Below are positions 26,201 to 36,814 of a DNA stretch of 36,814 nt, piece by piece. The notes under the pieces were generated by a model, which had not been told where the DNA came from, did not search any database, and saw nothing but the letters and a program-made list of their open reading frames with translations. The position numbers and the translations under genes were made by a program. How positions within the stretch are numbered: the stretch's first letter is position 1; each line of letters begins with the position of its first letter. Source of the DNA: an uncultured Desulfobacterium sp. (GTDB lineage Bacteria > Desulfobacterota > Desulfobacteria > Desulfobacterales > Desulfobacteraceae); contig CAKZLA010000028.1 of assembly GCA_937124525.1 (NCBI GenBank), positions 1 through 36,814 on the forward strand. The letters are read 5' to 3'.

Positions 26201-26915
26201 GCTGGACCAATTTTTTAAAACCACGGATACAGCCATCAACACCCTTGCAAGACCGGTGGATGCCATCAAGCACCAGGCAAAAACCGTCACCGTGGGAACC
26301 AGCCGCATAGCACAAACATTTGAAGGCTTGATATTTGAAGAGCTGGCAGCCCATGAGATTCAGATTTCCCAGTTAACCAACCGCAACGTGCTGGTAATTA
26401 AAAATCTCCAGGAGGTGATTTCCAGAATAAATGGGGCATTTTTATACCGGATATCCGGGCTCACCCTGCTGGGGGAAGAAACCCCGGAAACCCACATTGA
26501 GGTGATCCGTAAAACCGGCAGCCTTACATCGGAAATCTCCAGGGTAGAAACAGACCATAAGCTTAAGGGAACCAAAAACATCATTGTCCGGGAGGGAAAT
26601 GTTTACATTGGCAAGGGCAGGAAGGATGGAAAAAGCATATTGGTCATACCGGTGATCTCTTCATCTCCAGACACAAGTGCCATTGAATTTCTGCTCTCTT
26701 TAAACGTCTCGTTTAAAAATGTGGGAGAGGTGCCCTTGATCAAACGCATCAAGGCCCTGGGGGGTAAATTTATCCGCATCAAGGACACCGTGCTGGAATC
26801 TGACAGAATCGGATGGGACGACACCCTTTTGAATCTCATCCCCATGGCGGATCTGTTCGGAGATTCAGCAGAAAAGATTGCCGATTACATGGATCAGAGT
26901 CAATCAGATAAATAG
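23202..26915 (+). CDS. very large GlmS-like protein (glutamine amidotransferase plus SIS domains)
   Basis: A 1237-residue relative of glutamine:fructose-6-phosphate aminotransferase, which makes glucosamine-6-phosphate; GlmS itself is about 610. The class II glutaminase domain begins CGIAALVAFQG at Cys47, not at residue 2. About 150 inserted, helical residues precede LEVRGRDSAGISI; then come TRW (335-337), LNGDIDN with Asn371-Gly372 and TDTK with Asp398, the expected glutaminase residues. Two SIS sugar-isomerase domains follow (from about 590, with ISQSGTTTDT and ASTKAFYAQL). The ELKHGP catalytic segment reads DKKHID. The last 320 residues or so have no GlmS counterpart. ATG 23202 has AAGGATA upstream; the open frame to 23025 reads through the repeat and was rejected. 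Confidence 0.85.
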   Translation: MIKSISNGLKRYTRKVLGIHVRFAICPHRAPENTLILFPIYPRVFSCGIAALVAFQGKKNQTSTDVITLEKKLEIMEANLLSTCLDQDRSVASCYLGGADHMDDFVKMARALKENATFSKIFNAPEKQHLLSDISTRLQTLITTEKEQLTHRMALLDSQEFETGLQRMEACQDAGWCICQEVLKNLLKIKDMNHSPSQECIPEQLIRFKSINAILNSIDRLEVRGRDSAGISILTTLPHREFEIFCRELDTAGLDEQLKQRTGKTVLTNNGITIHTSPEKNGVAQVSMAFVYKFAAVIGALGDNVTYLRTQIKNDLILQRFLSCPASSFSICAHTRWASVGSIGQPNCHPVDNQTTDHLREKPGIIHVSLNGDIDNYLSLKSAYESRYDTLPESITTDTKIIPLHIEHYLLQGNPIEEAFRLAVNDFEGSHAISMHTDRAPGKVFLAQKGSGQAVFVGLARDHYITASELYGLVEETQDYIKLNGEKQGQIVILDQMSEGGLSGISSLSYNGTPIAITEKEIQTSEITSRDIDRQHFPHYFLKEISEAPLSVEKTLQNRWKTDPDTGFYKTTLDQSVVPEKIKTGLTQGSITKIYFIGQGTAGIAAQGCADILKTFLAVKGLDIRAMKASELSGFSIPGNQNEEEVMASYLVVAISQSGTTTDTNRTVDMVKARGAATLAIVNRRDSDLTFKTDGVLYTSSGRDIEMSVASTKAFYAQLTAGALLGLHIAAMLKAIDPERVTDEINELNQLPGKMKKILTMKAEIKKSAERLSIAKQYWATVGSGANKTAADEIRIKLSELCYKTISSDYVEDKKHIDLSSEPLIIVCAAGTRESVLGDIIKDTAIFHAHKATTVIIADEGEDRFIPYADDLFHIPATREHMAPLLTTLVGHLWGYYAALAINEGSRFFYTHQREIKNIIDEYQTLGHDVYEVILEKRFREKIATFYNEFSQRRRENRFPGTLGIDITSNITLLSKYLSGRLPVGDFEIDFSRKGTPANMLDQFFKTTDTAINTLARPVDAIKHQAKTVTVGTSRIAQTFEGLIFEELAAHEIQISQLTNRNVLVIKNLQEVISRINGAFLYRISGLTLLGEETPETHIEVIRKTGSLTSEISRVETDHKLKGTKNIIVREGNVYIGKGRKDGKSILVIPVISSSPDTSAIEFLLSLNVSFKNVGEVPLIKRIKALGGKFIRIKDTVLESDRIGWDDTLLNLIPMADLFGDSAEKIADYMDQSQSDK

Positions 26916-26921
26916 TAGAAA

Positions 26922-26947
26922 ACCGGGGTGTAAAAAAACACCCCGGT
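26922..26947. terminator. hairpin terminator between converging genes
   Basis: ACCGGGGTGT pairs perfectly with ACACCCCGGT around six As, flanked by short A/T runs, between the GlmS-like gene and the minus-strand gene at 26960. It could serve both strands. Confidence 0.65.
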
Positions 26948-26959
26948 AAAATGGTGGGA

Positions 26960-27361
26960 TCAATTCCGGGGGGAAAGGCTGAACTGCACAGGAAGTTTAT
27001 GGAGTTGACGATTTTTTTCCCTGGTGATCCCCACCTTCCATCCGGTGCAGGTGACCTGGTGTTCCAGAATCCCTTCAATCTCTTTGGCAAGCCCATTGAG
27101 ATCAATAATAGGATGGCGTTCAAAAACCATGGGTAATCCATGGGTCAGGTTACAGGCCAGACATTTGCCCGGACGCTGCTCCAGGAGAAAATCAAAATAA
27201 AGGGTGTTGTTTTCTGCTTTGTTAAATACCAGGCGAATGTCATAGGCACCGTCTTCAGCATCACCATAGAGAGCTTCAAAAAACGCGTCGGCCCTGTCTT
27301 CCGGAAAGAGATTCCTCAGGGTTTCTGCGGTAAAAACATCTGAAAAATGATTTAAAGTCAT
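26960..27361 (-). CDS. small hypothetical protein
   Basis: A 133-residue soluble protein of unknown function. It starts MTLNHFSDVFTAETLRNLFP, has one CLAC pair (GKCLACNLTHGLP) and a basic C-terminus. GGAG lies upstream of ATG 27361, and codon use fits the neighbours, so it is probably real. It is on the same strand as galE but 280 bases downstream of it, so it is likely transcribed separately. The mid-region VFERHPIIDLNGLAKEIEG looks ordered; no catalytic motif is seen. Confidence 0.65.
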   Translation of the reverse strand: MTLNHFSDVFTAETLRNLFPEDRADAFFEALYGDAEDGAYDIRLVFNKAENNTLYFDFLLEQRPGKCLACNLTHGLPMVFERHPIIDLNGLAKEIEGILEHQVTCTGWKVGITREKNRQLHKLPVQFSLSPRN

Positions 27362-27639
27362 GATAATTTTTTTCTCCGGGGTTAATAAATTTTCAGATCA
27401 TCATTCCTCGCCGGGCACCTTATATCAGAAAATCATTTTGCGCAAGTGCTTAACATCCAGACCAGCGTTGGCGTATAAGATTTTTCATGATCTGCTTTTA
27501 AATTAATGGGTTATTAATTTGTGCTGCCCAGATCAGTACAAAAAGCTATTTTACAATGAGTCCATATCTAAGGGTTTATTGGTTCGTACATCAGCACTGC
27601 ATCCAGCCTCTTTTGTATCCATGGGAAAGTTGACCGGGC

Positions 27640-28662
27640 TCAAGCCGGGCTATGGTCATAGCCCCGGGGATTATTCTGCTGCCATCGCCAGGTGTCCCGG
27701 CACATGTCGGCAACATTTTTCACAGCCTTCCACCCCAGCTCTTTTTCTGCCAGTGAGGCATCGGCATAGCAGGCGGCAATATCCCCGGCCCTGCGGGGAA
27801 CCACACAAAAGGGGATCTCTTTTTGGCAGGCGGCTTCAAATCCTTTGACCAGCTCCAGAACCGATGTCCCGGTGCCGGTGCCAAGATTGTAAATCACCAC
27901 CCCTGGTTGGGAAAACAATTTTTCCAAGGCTTTAATGTGACCCTGGGCAAGGTCTGACACATGGATAAAATCTCTCACCCCAGTTCCGTCCTGGGTGTCG
28001 TAATCGTCTCCAAACACATTTAAAAAAGGCCGTCGGCCAACGGCCACCTGGGCAATATAAGGAACCAGATTATTGGGAATTCCCTGGGGATCCTCCCCAA
28101 TTTTACCACTTTCGTGGGCACCCACAGGGTTGAAATACCTCAGCAGGGCAATGTTCCATGAGTCATCAGACAGATACAAATCCTGAAGAATTTCTTCAAT
28201 CATGAGCTTGGTGCGGCCATAGGGGTTGGTGACAGACAGGGGCAATGTCTCTGTGATGGGTAGGGTGGCAGGATCGCCATACACCGTTGCCGAAGAGCTG
28301 AAAACCAGATGCCTTGTCTTATGTTCACGCATCACTTCAAGCAGGGTCAAGGTGCCGGTCAAATTATTGCTGTAATATTCCAGGGGCATATCAACGGACT
28401 CCCCCACAGCCTTGAGCCCTGCAAAATGGATCACCGCATCAATATCATGGTCCTGAAACACCTGGTCCAGTCCAGATTTATCCAAAAGATCCACCGAATA
28501 AAAATCAAGGGATTTTTCAGTGATCTCCTGGACTCGGTTCAAGGATTCCTCGGAGCTGTTGGATAAATTGTCCACCACCACCACCTCAAAATCATTTAAA
28601 AGCAGCTCAACACAGGTATGACTGCCGATATATCCGGCTCCACCGGTGACAAGTATTTTCAT
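27640..28662 (-). CDS. galE: UDP-glucose 4-epimerase
   Basis: Interconverts UDP-glucose and UDP-galactose for surface polysaccharides. The 340 residues show the NAD-binding GGAGYIGSH (glycines 7, 10 and 13), the catalytic Ser124 in FSSSATVYG, and YxxxK as Tyr148-Lys152 in [19 protein letters not shown] and the [11 protein letters not shown] segment are typical GalE. ATG 28662 with GGGGGGAG upstream gives the normal N-terminus; the open frame to 28683 adds seven residues. Divergent from eno. Together with the glycosyltransferase, NusG-like factor and GlmS-like protein it points to envelope polysaccharide synthesis, although these are not one operon. Confidence 0.95.
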   Translation of the reverse strand: MKILVTGGAGYIGSHTCVELLLNDFEVVVVDNLSNSSEESLNRVQEITEKSLDFYSVDLLDKSGLDQVFQDHDIDAVIHFAGLKAVGESVDMPLEYYSNNLTGTLTLLEVMREHKTRHLVFSSSATVYGDPATLPITETLPLSVTNPYGRTKLMIEEILQDLYLSDDSWNIALLRYFNPVGAHESGKIGEDPQGIPNNLVPYIAQVAVGRRPFLNVFGDDYDTQDGTGVRDFIHVSDLAQGHIKALEKLFSQPGVVIYNLGTGTGTSVLELVKGFEAACQKEIPFCVVPRRAGDIAACYADASLAEKELGWKAVKNVADMCRDTWRWQQNNPRGYDHSPA

Positions 28663-28735
28663 TTTCTCCCCCCCATGTTTCAATTAGTTTAAAATCAAAT
28701 CACAGCATAGGCTTACCGGGAAATCAAGCCATTTC

Positions 28736-28764
28736 TTGACAGACCTTCTGATAAATTGTAATGA
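28736..28764 (+). promoter_or_regulatory. possible promoter for eno
   Basis: A perfect TTGACA (28736-28741) is followed after 17 bases by TAATGA (28759-28764), a weak -10. It lies about 100 bases before eno. Confidence 0.4.
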
Positions 28765-28847
28765 TACGCCAGTTCTGTGAAAATATCATAACGCAATGGG
28801 TAGCAGATACCCAGAACCCAAATACCTACTTTTTAATATAAAAATAA

Positions 28848-30134
<1,287 letters not shown>

Positions 30135-30140
30135 CTGCGA

Positions 30141-31954
<1,814 letters not shown>

Positions 31955-32371
31955 GCCCAACCTGCCACTCATTGATTAAATTTTTGTAATTATTCAGCGT
32001 ATATTTGCCATTACCCAATGCGAAACATACTATATATTGTGGCTGGAGTTATCTTTTTGCATTTTTAGAGTTGATTTTATAGCAATTTCCCTTAATTTTG
32101 GAAAATTTATAACCCTCTATTCGCTTATTTTTTTATAACTTATTGAATTTATTAATACCAAAAAATTGGCCATTAAAAATTCAAGGTGATATTATGTGGT
32201 AATTACATAATCTTATAAAAATGAGCGAAATGTGGGTTATAATCTAAGTGAACTGTATAATCAGGTCATTATGCACGCTGAATAGTTACAATTTTTTTTG
32301 ATGTATTGGGGAAGTATCAGTCCCAAAAACCGGAACGGTTTAGCCGTTCCGGTTTTTTTATATTGCCCCCT
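31955..32371. other. 417-bp AT-rich spacer after pyrG
   Basis: No coding frame is supported. It contains a small palindrome (ATTATGTGGTAATTACATAAT region, 32192-32212), a TATAAT at 32238-32243 and, at its right end, a strong terminator (32325-32358). A short non-coding transcript of about 110 bases from 32250 to that terminator is possible but the -35 box is poor. Confidence 0.35.
32325..32358. terminator. strong terminator, usable on both strands
   Basis: AAAAACCGGAACGG pairs with CCGTTCCGGTTTTT around a five-base loop, with a T-run continuing on the plus strand and Ts on the minus strand. It lies 14 bases beyond the 3' end of the minus-strand gene at 32372 and 370 bases after pyrG. Confidence 0.85.
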
Positions 32372-32899
32372 TTAACAAGGACTGTCGTCCAATTCCCACT
32401 CCTTTACGTATTCATCCACAAAGGCTGCTAAAGGATCTCCCAGGGATGGTTCCGGCCCCAACAGTACATACCCAATCCCATTAATCTCCCCTTCAAGATA
32501 TTTAAAAAAAGCAGCTTCCGTTGTTTCTGCGTTCATACTTTCAATCTCCGGCACCACGGCCTGGGTCAAATGTCCCACCGGCGTAAAGGCATCACACACC
32601 GTTGCCTCCCATTCCCCGGGAAAATTGTTGATTTTCCAGGGACTGAGGCTTTCCGGCTTAAGTATGTTTTGTTTTTTTCGATTAAAAGGCGCTGCAACAA
32701 TTTTCATTTTCCGCTCATCCCACTTCATTAACGCTTTTAACAGGGAAATGACATCATCGGAAAACAACCACTCCTCAGGTTCCAAAAGAATGGGGGGAAA
32801 CTCCCGACTTGTCAGGGCATACCTGAAGGGACCCTGTTTTTTCCAAAAGGCCTTGAATTCCGTTACTGTGGGCAGAATCTGCCGAATCACTTTTCCCAT
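32372..32899 (-). CDS. hypothetical protein upstream of birA
   Basis: A 175-residue soluble protein that I do not recognise. It begins MGKVIRQILPTVTEFKAFWK and ends in an acidic tail (FVDEYVKEWELDDSPC). An AAGGAG nine bases upstream of ATG 32899 and neighbour-like codon use support it as real. It has a terminator right behind it and is divergent from birA, so it is a single-gene unit. No membrane helix, signal peptide or metal motif is visible. Confidence 0.65.
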   Translation of the reverse strand: MGKVIRQILPTVTEFKAFWKKQGPFRYALTSREFPPILLEPEEWLFSDDVISLLKALMKWDERKMKIVAAPFNRKKQNILKPESLSPWKINNFPGEWEATVCDAFTPVGHLTQAVVPEIESMNAETTEAAFFKYLEGEINGIGYVLLGPEPSLGDPLAAFVDEYVKEWELDDSPC

Positions 32900-33324
32900 A
32901 CTAATGACTCCTTATTCATCAAATTTCACCTAAAAACTGTATCATAAAGACTGGTAAAGGCATACAATTTTCAAGATCCAATCCATGATCTTTTTTATGT
33001 TGACGTGGGGGGGCAAGCTTGGCTTATGGCTATTTTTCCAGGGAACCCCGGCTTACATGGGAAAGAAAGGATTAATAAAGTCCATAAGCCGCCCCTATCC
33101 CCGATTTACAATGAAATCCAATTTTATGTAACTGGGTTATATCACAAATCCAGGATAAAAATCTCATTTGGAATCATTGTTGTCAAGGCTTTGAAATTTA
33201 CTTGACCTCCAACAATCTTTTGTGTTAACCATCATATTAACACAAGGTTAACCATAAAACAAAAACGCATCCCCCTGCTGCAAGGGATGCTGAAATTCAC
33301 ACTAAGCCCCGCAAAGCCATCAAA
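32900..33324. other. 425-bp spacer before birA
   Basis: Between two divergent genes. It holds the BirA-type operator (33222-33254), a GCATCCC/GGGATGC hairpin (33267-33290) and, at 32973-32996, a small AAGATC/GATCTT stem followed by Ts. The open frame at 33005-33205 has no family features. Confidence 0.5.
33222..33254 (+). promoter_or_regulatory. BirA-type biotin operator
   Basis: GTGTTAACC (33222-33230), a 15-base spacer and GGTTAACCA (33246-33254) match the known biotin-operator plan TTGTTAACC-N15-GGTTAACAA at 16 of 18 positions. A second palindrome, TTGTGTTAA and TTAACACAA (33220-33245), overlaps it. It lies 70 bases before birA, consistent with BirA acting on its own gene. Confidence 0.65.
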
Positions 33325-34278
33325 GTGAATGCAATGAAAAATAAAATATTACAATACTTATGGGAAGAACCCAACCGCATTATTTCTGGGGTTCAGCTGA
33401 GTCAGACCCTTGGTATCTCCCGGGTGGGGGTGTGGAAACACCTGAAACAGCTTAAAGAAGCAGGATACGGCATTGAATCCACCCCCAAAGGATACAGACT
33501 TACAGACCCGGAAAATCTGGTGCACCCGTTTTGTTTTCCGGGAAGGGAAGATCGCATTCACTTTTTCCCCCAGGTTGTCAGCACCATGGACAAGGCAAGG
33601 GAACTTGCAAGATCCGGTGCACCCCACCCAAGTGTGGTGGTGGCAGATCACCAGACCCGGGGAAGGGGACGATTGAACCGTACCTGGTTTTCCACCCCCG
33701 GAGGGTTGTGGATGACCCTTATTTTAAAACCGGATCTCCCCCCGCCCTTGGCGTTTAAAGTTAATTTTGTGGCATCTTTTTCCATGGCCACCACACTTAA
33801 CCGACTGCATGGCACCGACATCCGGGTTAAATGGCCCAACGATCTTCTGGCAGGGGACAAAAAAATGGCGGGCCTGCTGTCGGAGATGGAGACCCAGGGG
33901 GACATGATTTCCTTTGTGAACATTGGCATGGGGCTCAATGTGAACAATGATCCCCCCCCAGAGGAAAAAAAAGCCATTTCACTTAAAATGCTGCTGGGGA
34001 AAACCGTTTCCCGCCGGGACATTTTAATGGCATTTCTGGATGAGTTTGACATACAGATGCAGGACATCGCAAAAAAGGATGTCATTGGTCCATGGAAAAC
34101 CATCACCTCCACCATTGGTAAAACAGTCAACATTGAAACCCAGGGGGAGATCAGCCAGGGGGTGGCCCTGGACGTGGATGACACCGGCGCTCTCATTCTT
34201 GGCCAGCATGACGGCACACAAAAAAAAAATAATTTATGGCGATTGTTTTCACCAAGCCACAGATTCCCAGGGCCATAA
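33325..34278 (+). CDS. birA: biotin-protein ligase and biotin repressor
   Basis: Attaches biotin to carboxylase carrier domains and, through its N-terminal winged helix, represses biotin genes. Residues 1-60 show the helix-turn-helix (GVQLSQTLGISRVGVWKHLKQ); the ligase core has GRGRLNRTW, VKWPNDLLA and MAGLLSEMET; a small SH3-like C-terminal domain follows. Length 317 is normal for the two-domain form. The frame starts GTG at 33325; ATG at 33334 is an equal alternative and neither has a good ribosome binding site. A BirA operator lies upstream and the biotin transporter genes bioYMN follow. Confidence 0.93.
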   Translation: MNAMKNKILQYLWEEPNRIISGVQLSQTLGISRVGVWKHLKQLKEAGYGIESTPKGYRLTDPENLVHPFCFPGREDRIHFFPQVVSTMDKARELARSGAPHPSVVVADHQTRGRGRLNRTWFSTPGGLWMTLILKPDLPPPLAFKVNFVASFSMATTLNRLHGTDIRVKWPNDLLAGDKKMAGLLSEMETQGDMISFVNIGMGLNVNNDPPPEEKKAISLKMLLGKTVSRRDILMAFLDEFDIQMQDIAKKDVIGPWKTITSTIGKTVNIETQGEISQGVALDVDDTGALILGQHDGTQKKNNLWRLFSPSHRFPGP

Positions 34279-34504
34279 CACCTGATTTGATATGGCTTGA
34301 CTTCAGTCACCCTGTTTGATGATACCGCTTCGACGACTTGTATCACCTGGCACCAGCACACTTTAACTGACTCGGTACGTTGGCATCGGATATTTCCAAC
34401 CCAGGTGTCAATACCCCAATACGGACCCCAGGTAACCGAAATTGGCACAGGCACCCCCATGAAATCCAGTACCCACTTACCGATTGACATAAAAGGATAC
34501 CAGC
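34279..34504. other. 226-bp spacer between birA and bioY
   Basis: No gene and no second complete BirA operator. It contains CCCCAATACGGACCCCAGG, which resembles a block of the dispersed repeat (CCCCAATACGGTCTGCCC), and many imperfect inverted pieces. Function unknown. Confidence 0.35.
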
Positions 34505-35038
34505 ATGAATACATCCAACACCCTTAAAATGACCATATACAGCGCCCTTTTTGCGGCCCTCATCGCCGCCGGGGCTTTTATTTCCATCCCCGTGGGACCG
34601 GTCCCCATCGTGCTCCAGAACATGTTTGTCCTCATGGCAGCTCTGGTGCTGGGTCCCCGGTGGGGCCTTGGGGCCATTTTGCTTTATCTTTTCATGGGGG
34701 CCTGCGGATTCCCTGTGTTTTCTGGGGGTACCGGGGGTATAGGGCGGCTTTTCGGGCCCACTGGCGGATACCTTTTAGGCTACATTCCCGCCGTGGCCGT
34801 CACCGGAATTGTGGCAAAGGCCCTGGGCCAGCGCCCCCTCACCGATGCATTGGCCATGGCTGTGGGCTCCATTATTGTCTATGGGGCCGGGGTGCCCTGG
34901 CTGAAATTCGCCACAGGCATGCCCTGGGACAAGGCGCTTGCCCTGGGGTTAGTTCCCTTTATCATCGGGGATATCATTAAAATTGCCGCTGGCACCTGGG
35001 CTGCTGGCGTGATGCGCAGGGTAATGAATAAAAATTAA
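34505..35038 (+). CDS. bioY: biotin transporter substrate-binding subunit BioY
   Basis: Integral membrane S-component that binds biotin with high affinity. The 177 residues form about six helices and include MTIYSALFAALIAAGAFISI, IPVGPVPIVLQN and the signature FSGGTGGIGRLFGPTGGYLL, which is diagnostic for BioY. AAGGA precedes ATG 34505. The ATPase and EcfT-like subunit genes follow directly, so this is a complete BioYMN system, and birA lies upstream. Confidence 0.96.
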   Translation: MNTSNTLKMTIYSALFAALIAAGAFISIPVGPVPIVLQNMFVLMAALVLGPRWGLGAILLYLFMGACGFPVFSGGTGGIGRLFGPTGGYLLGYIPAVAVTGIVAKALGQRPLTDALAMAVGSIIVYGAGVPWLKFATGMPWDKALALGLVPFIIGDIIKIAAGTWAAGVMRRVMNKN

Positions 35039-35083
35039 CCCTCATATTTACCATCGCACAAACAGGAGCTTAAAAAGTAACTC

Positions 35084-35992
35084 ATGAAACAAAACCCCAT
35101 CATGGTGGTGGACAACCTCTCCCACAGGTACGGCAACGGCACCCCGGGTCTTTCCAATATCTCTTTCTCTGTTCGTAAAGGGGATTTCATCATTGTGGCC
35201 GGGAGAAACGGTTCTGGAAAATCCACCCTTTTCAGGCACCTCAATGGCTTACAGTCCCCCACCCACGGCAGGATATTTCTCCATGGCAAACCCCTTGAAA
35301 AGCAGAAACACACGGCCCTGACCCAAGTGGGTCTCATCTTCCAGGATGCCGACACCCAGATTGTGGGGGAAACGGTGTGGGAGGATGTGATTTTCGGTCC
35401 CTGCAACCTGAAGTTATCTTCCAAGGACATCCATGAACGAGGCGTCCAAGCCTTGACTGCCATGAATCTTTTCCATTTGAAAGACAGGGACCCGTCCACC
35501 CTGTCCGGCGGAGAAAAACGAAAGCTTGCCATTGCCGGAGTTCTTGCCATGAAACCCGAGATTCTGGTGTTTGATGAGCCATTTTCCAACCTGGATTACC
35601 CGGGAACCCGGGATCTCATCGCTTCGGTGGTGTCCCTGCACCGGGCCGGCCACACCATTATTCTCTCCACCCATGATCTTGAAAAAATTCTCTTTTATGC
35701 CACAAGAATGCTCCTTCTCTCCCGGGGTACCCTGGTGCACGATGATGCCCCCCTGGCACTTCTAAAACATCTGGAAGCCCTTGGTATCCGGGAACCCTGT
35801 GCGTCCCGGCTGGGCATGGACATCCCCGCCTGGGACGGTGATGGAACCCCCTCTTTCTCACTTCATGAGAAAACAGGTTCCAATACAATGAAGACATTTG
35901 CCCATGAAAATCCGATCCTGGAAAAAAGGCAGGATATCCCTTTATCAACTTCCCATGAAGATACCATTATCCCCGAGGTCCACCATGGATAA
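35084..35992 (+). CDS. bioM: ECF transporter ATPase BioM
   Basis: Cytoplasmic ATP-binding subunit driving biotin uptake. Walker A is GRNGSGKST (residues 40-48), the Q-loop FQDADTQIV, the signature LSGGE (140-144), Walker B LVFDEP (161-166) and the switch His in STHDLEK. After the ABC core (about 235 residues) comes a 65-residue Pro/Ser/Glu-rich tail that is not part of the usual fold. The last eight bases overlap the bioN start. It starts 46 bases after bioY. Confidence 0.94.
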   Translation: MKQNPIMVVDNLSHRYGNGTPGLSNISFSVRKGDFIIVAGRNGSGKSTLFRHLNGLQSPTHGRIFLHGKPLEKQKHTALTQVGLIFQDADTQIVGETVWEDVIFGPCNLKLSSKDIHERGVQALTAMNLFHLKDRDPSTLSGGEKRKLAIAGVLAMKPEILVFDEPFSNLDYPGTRDLIASVVSLHRAGHTIILSTHDLEKILFYATRMLLLSRGTLVHDDAPLALLKHLEALGIREPCASRLGMDIPAWDGDGTPSFSLHEKTGSNTMKTFAHENPILEKRQDIPLSTSHEDTIIPEVHHG

Positions 35993-36743
35993 CTCTAATG
36001 CCTTTGCCCACCAAGCCGGGACATCCCTGCTCCATGGGCTGGATGTCCGGTGCAAACTGGTGTGCATCTCCCTGGTGAGCATTTCCCTTTTAAAGGCCCG
36101 GATGCCAGCCCTGGGAGGGCTTTCGGTGCTCCTTTTGTTAATGATGATCCATAGCGGGCTTCATCCCTGGCAGGTGGTGAAAAATCTCAAATATTTTCTG
36201 GTACTGCTGGTGTTCGTATTTATCTCAAGGGCCATGACCACGGCGGGAGATCCAATCTGGTCCTTCATGGGCATTGTTGTCACCGGTGAGGGAGTTTTTG
36301 AGGGTGGCAAGGTGGTGTGGCGTTTTTTCCTGGTGATGATTTCAGGAATTCTCTTCACCGTCACCACCCGTCCCTCCCATGTCAAGACCGCAGTGCAATG
36401 GTTCCTTGCCCCCGTTCCCTTTGTCCCGGAAAAACGGGCAGGGGTCATGGTGAGCCTTTTTTTAAGATTTCTGCCCCTGATGGTGCACCAAGCCCGTCAG
36501 GTGTCCATGGCCCAGCGGTCCCGGTGCGGGCATCTTGAAAAAAATCCCGTGAAACGGGTGAAACGACTGGCCCTGCCCCTGATGAAAACCATGGTGCAAA
36601 GTGCCGACGGTCTGGCCCTTGGCATGACCGCCCGGGGCTACACCACCGAGGATCGCACTGAGCTTCCCCTTCAACCTTCGGGACGAGAGTTCCCCGTGCT
36701 GATTGTCTGCATTATCATGGCAGTCGTTATCTTTTCTATATAA
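35985..36743 (+). CDS. bioN: ECF transporter transmembrane subunit BioN
   Basis: EcfT-type membrane coupling protein that links BioY to the ATPase. The 252 residues have several hydrophobic helices (LSVLLLLMMIH, YFLVLLVFVFI, FLVMISGILF, VLIVCIIMAVVIF) and the two arginine motifs of EcfT proteins, AQRSRCG and TARGYT, which contact the ATPases. I chose ATG 35985 with GAGG seven bases upstream; it overlaps bioM by eight bases, typical of coupled translation. A frame open from 35898 adds residues that only mirror bioM. Confidence 0.93.
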   Translation: MDNSNAFAHQAGTSLLHGLDVRCKLVCISLVSISLLKARMPALGGLSVLLLLMMIHSGLHPWQVVKNLKYFLVLLVFVFISRAMTTAGDPIWSFMGIVVTGEGVFEGGKVVWRFFLVMISGILFTVTTRPSHVKTAVQWFLAPVPFVPEKRAGVMVSLFLRFLPLMVHQARQVSMAQRSRCGHLEKNPVKRVKRLALPLMKTMVQSADGLALGMTARGYTTEDRTELPLQPSGREFPVLIVCIIMAVVIFSI

Positions 36744-36756
36744 CACCCATGCCCTG

Positions 36757-36814
36757 GCGGACACAACGAATATTGAAAAGGCTATCATGCCGCCCCCCCG
36801 ACGGGCAATGGGCC
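36757..36814 (+). repeat. 58-bp module, second copy, cut by the window end
   Basis: Identical to 19443-19500 base for base. The sequence ends inside the left arm of what at the first copy is the GC-rich hairpin. Confidence 0.95.

Noticed and set aside
33005..33205. 66-residue frame before birA
   Set aside because: No homology pattern and no start signal; it ends just before the BirA operator.

Overview
This 36.8 kb window looks like core chromosome of a Gram-negative, anaerobic member of the Desulfobacterota, probably Desulfobacteraceae-like. That placement is inference. It rests on the adenylate kinase LID type, stand-alone rpsU, a small 2[4Fe-4S] ferredoxin, an RNase J, an LptD outer-membrane assembly protein and a bioYMN biotin transporter. 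No plasmid, phage, insertion sequence, CRISPR or rRNA was found. Nearly all genes are housekeeping genes.

Layout. 1-640: AT-rich or glycine-rich fragments that do not fit the rest (a QueH-like tail, a membrane-protein-like frame), joined to a rho gene cut off after about 134 codons. 2.0-4.4 kb: adk, rpsU, folC. 4.7-6.7 kb: tRNA-Arg(CCG), then a glycosyltransferase and an overlapping methyltransferase. 6.9-8.9 kb (minus): RNase J and a small unknown gene. 9.1-13.4 kb (minus): ferredoxin, then the operon tmk, cysteine synthase/CysRS-like fusion, unknown 362-aa gene. 13.7-16.8 kb: lptD and a NusG-like regulator. 17.0-19.2 kb: HU/IHF, holB, ricT. 19.6-23 kb: metG and a penicillin-binding transpeptidase. 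23.2-26.9 kb: a very large GlmS-like protein. 27-28.7 kb (minus): a small unknown gene and galE. 28.9-32 kb: eno, pyrG. 32.4-36.7 kb: an unknown gene (minus), birA behind a BirA-type operator, and bioY-bioM-bioN.

Gene logic. The tmk/holB/ricT/metG set resembles a replication and translation neighbourhood known from other bacteria, here split in two. The biotin block pairs uptake (BioYMN) with the ligase/repressor BirA. GlmS-like, galE, the glycosyltransferase, LptD and the NusG-like factor point to envelope sugar metabolism.

The most unusual proteins are two. One is the cysteine synthase fused to a cysteinyl-tRNA-synthetase-like domain that keeps the zinc/cysteine ligands but has lost both ATP-binding signatures (HIGH and KMSKS). 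The other is a 1237-aa GlmS relative whose nucleophile-like Cys-Gly-Ile sits at residue 47 behind an apparent propeptide. The intergenic regions carry a mosaic family of hairpin-forming repeats, and one 58-bp module is identical at 19443-19500 and at the very end of the window, which suggests the contig ends in a repeat.
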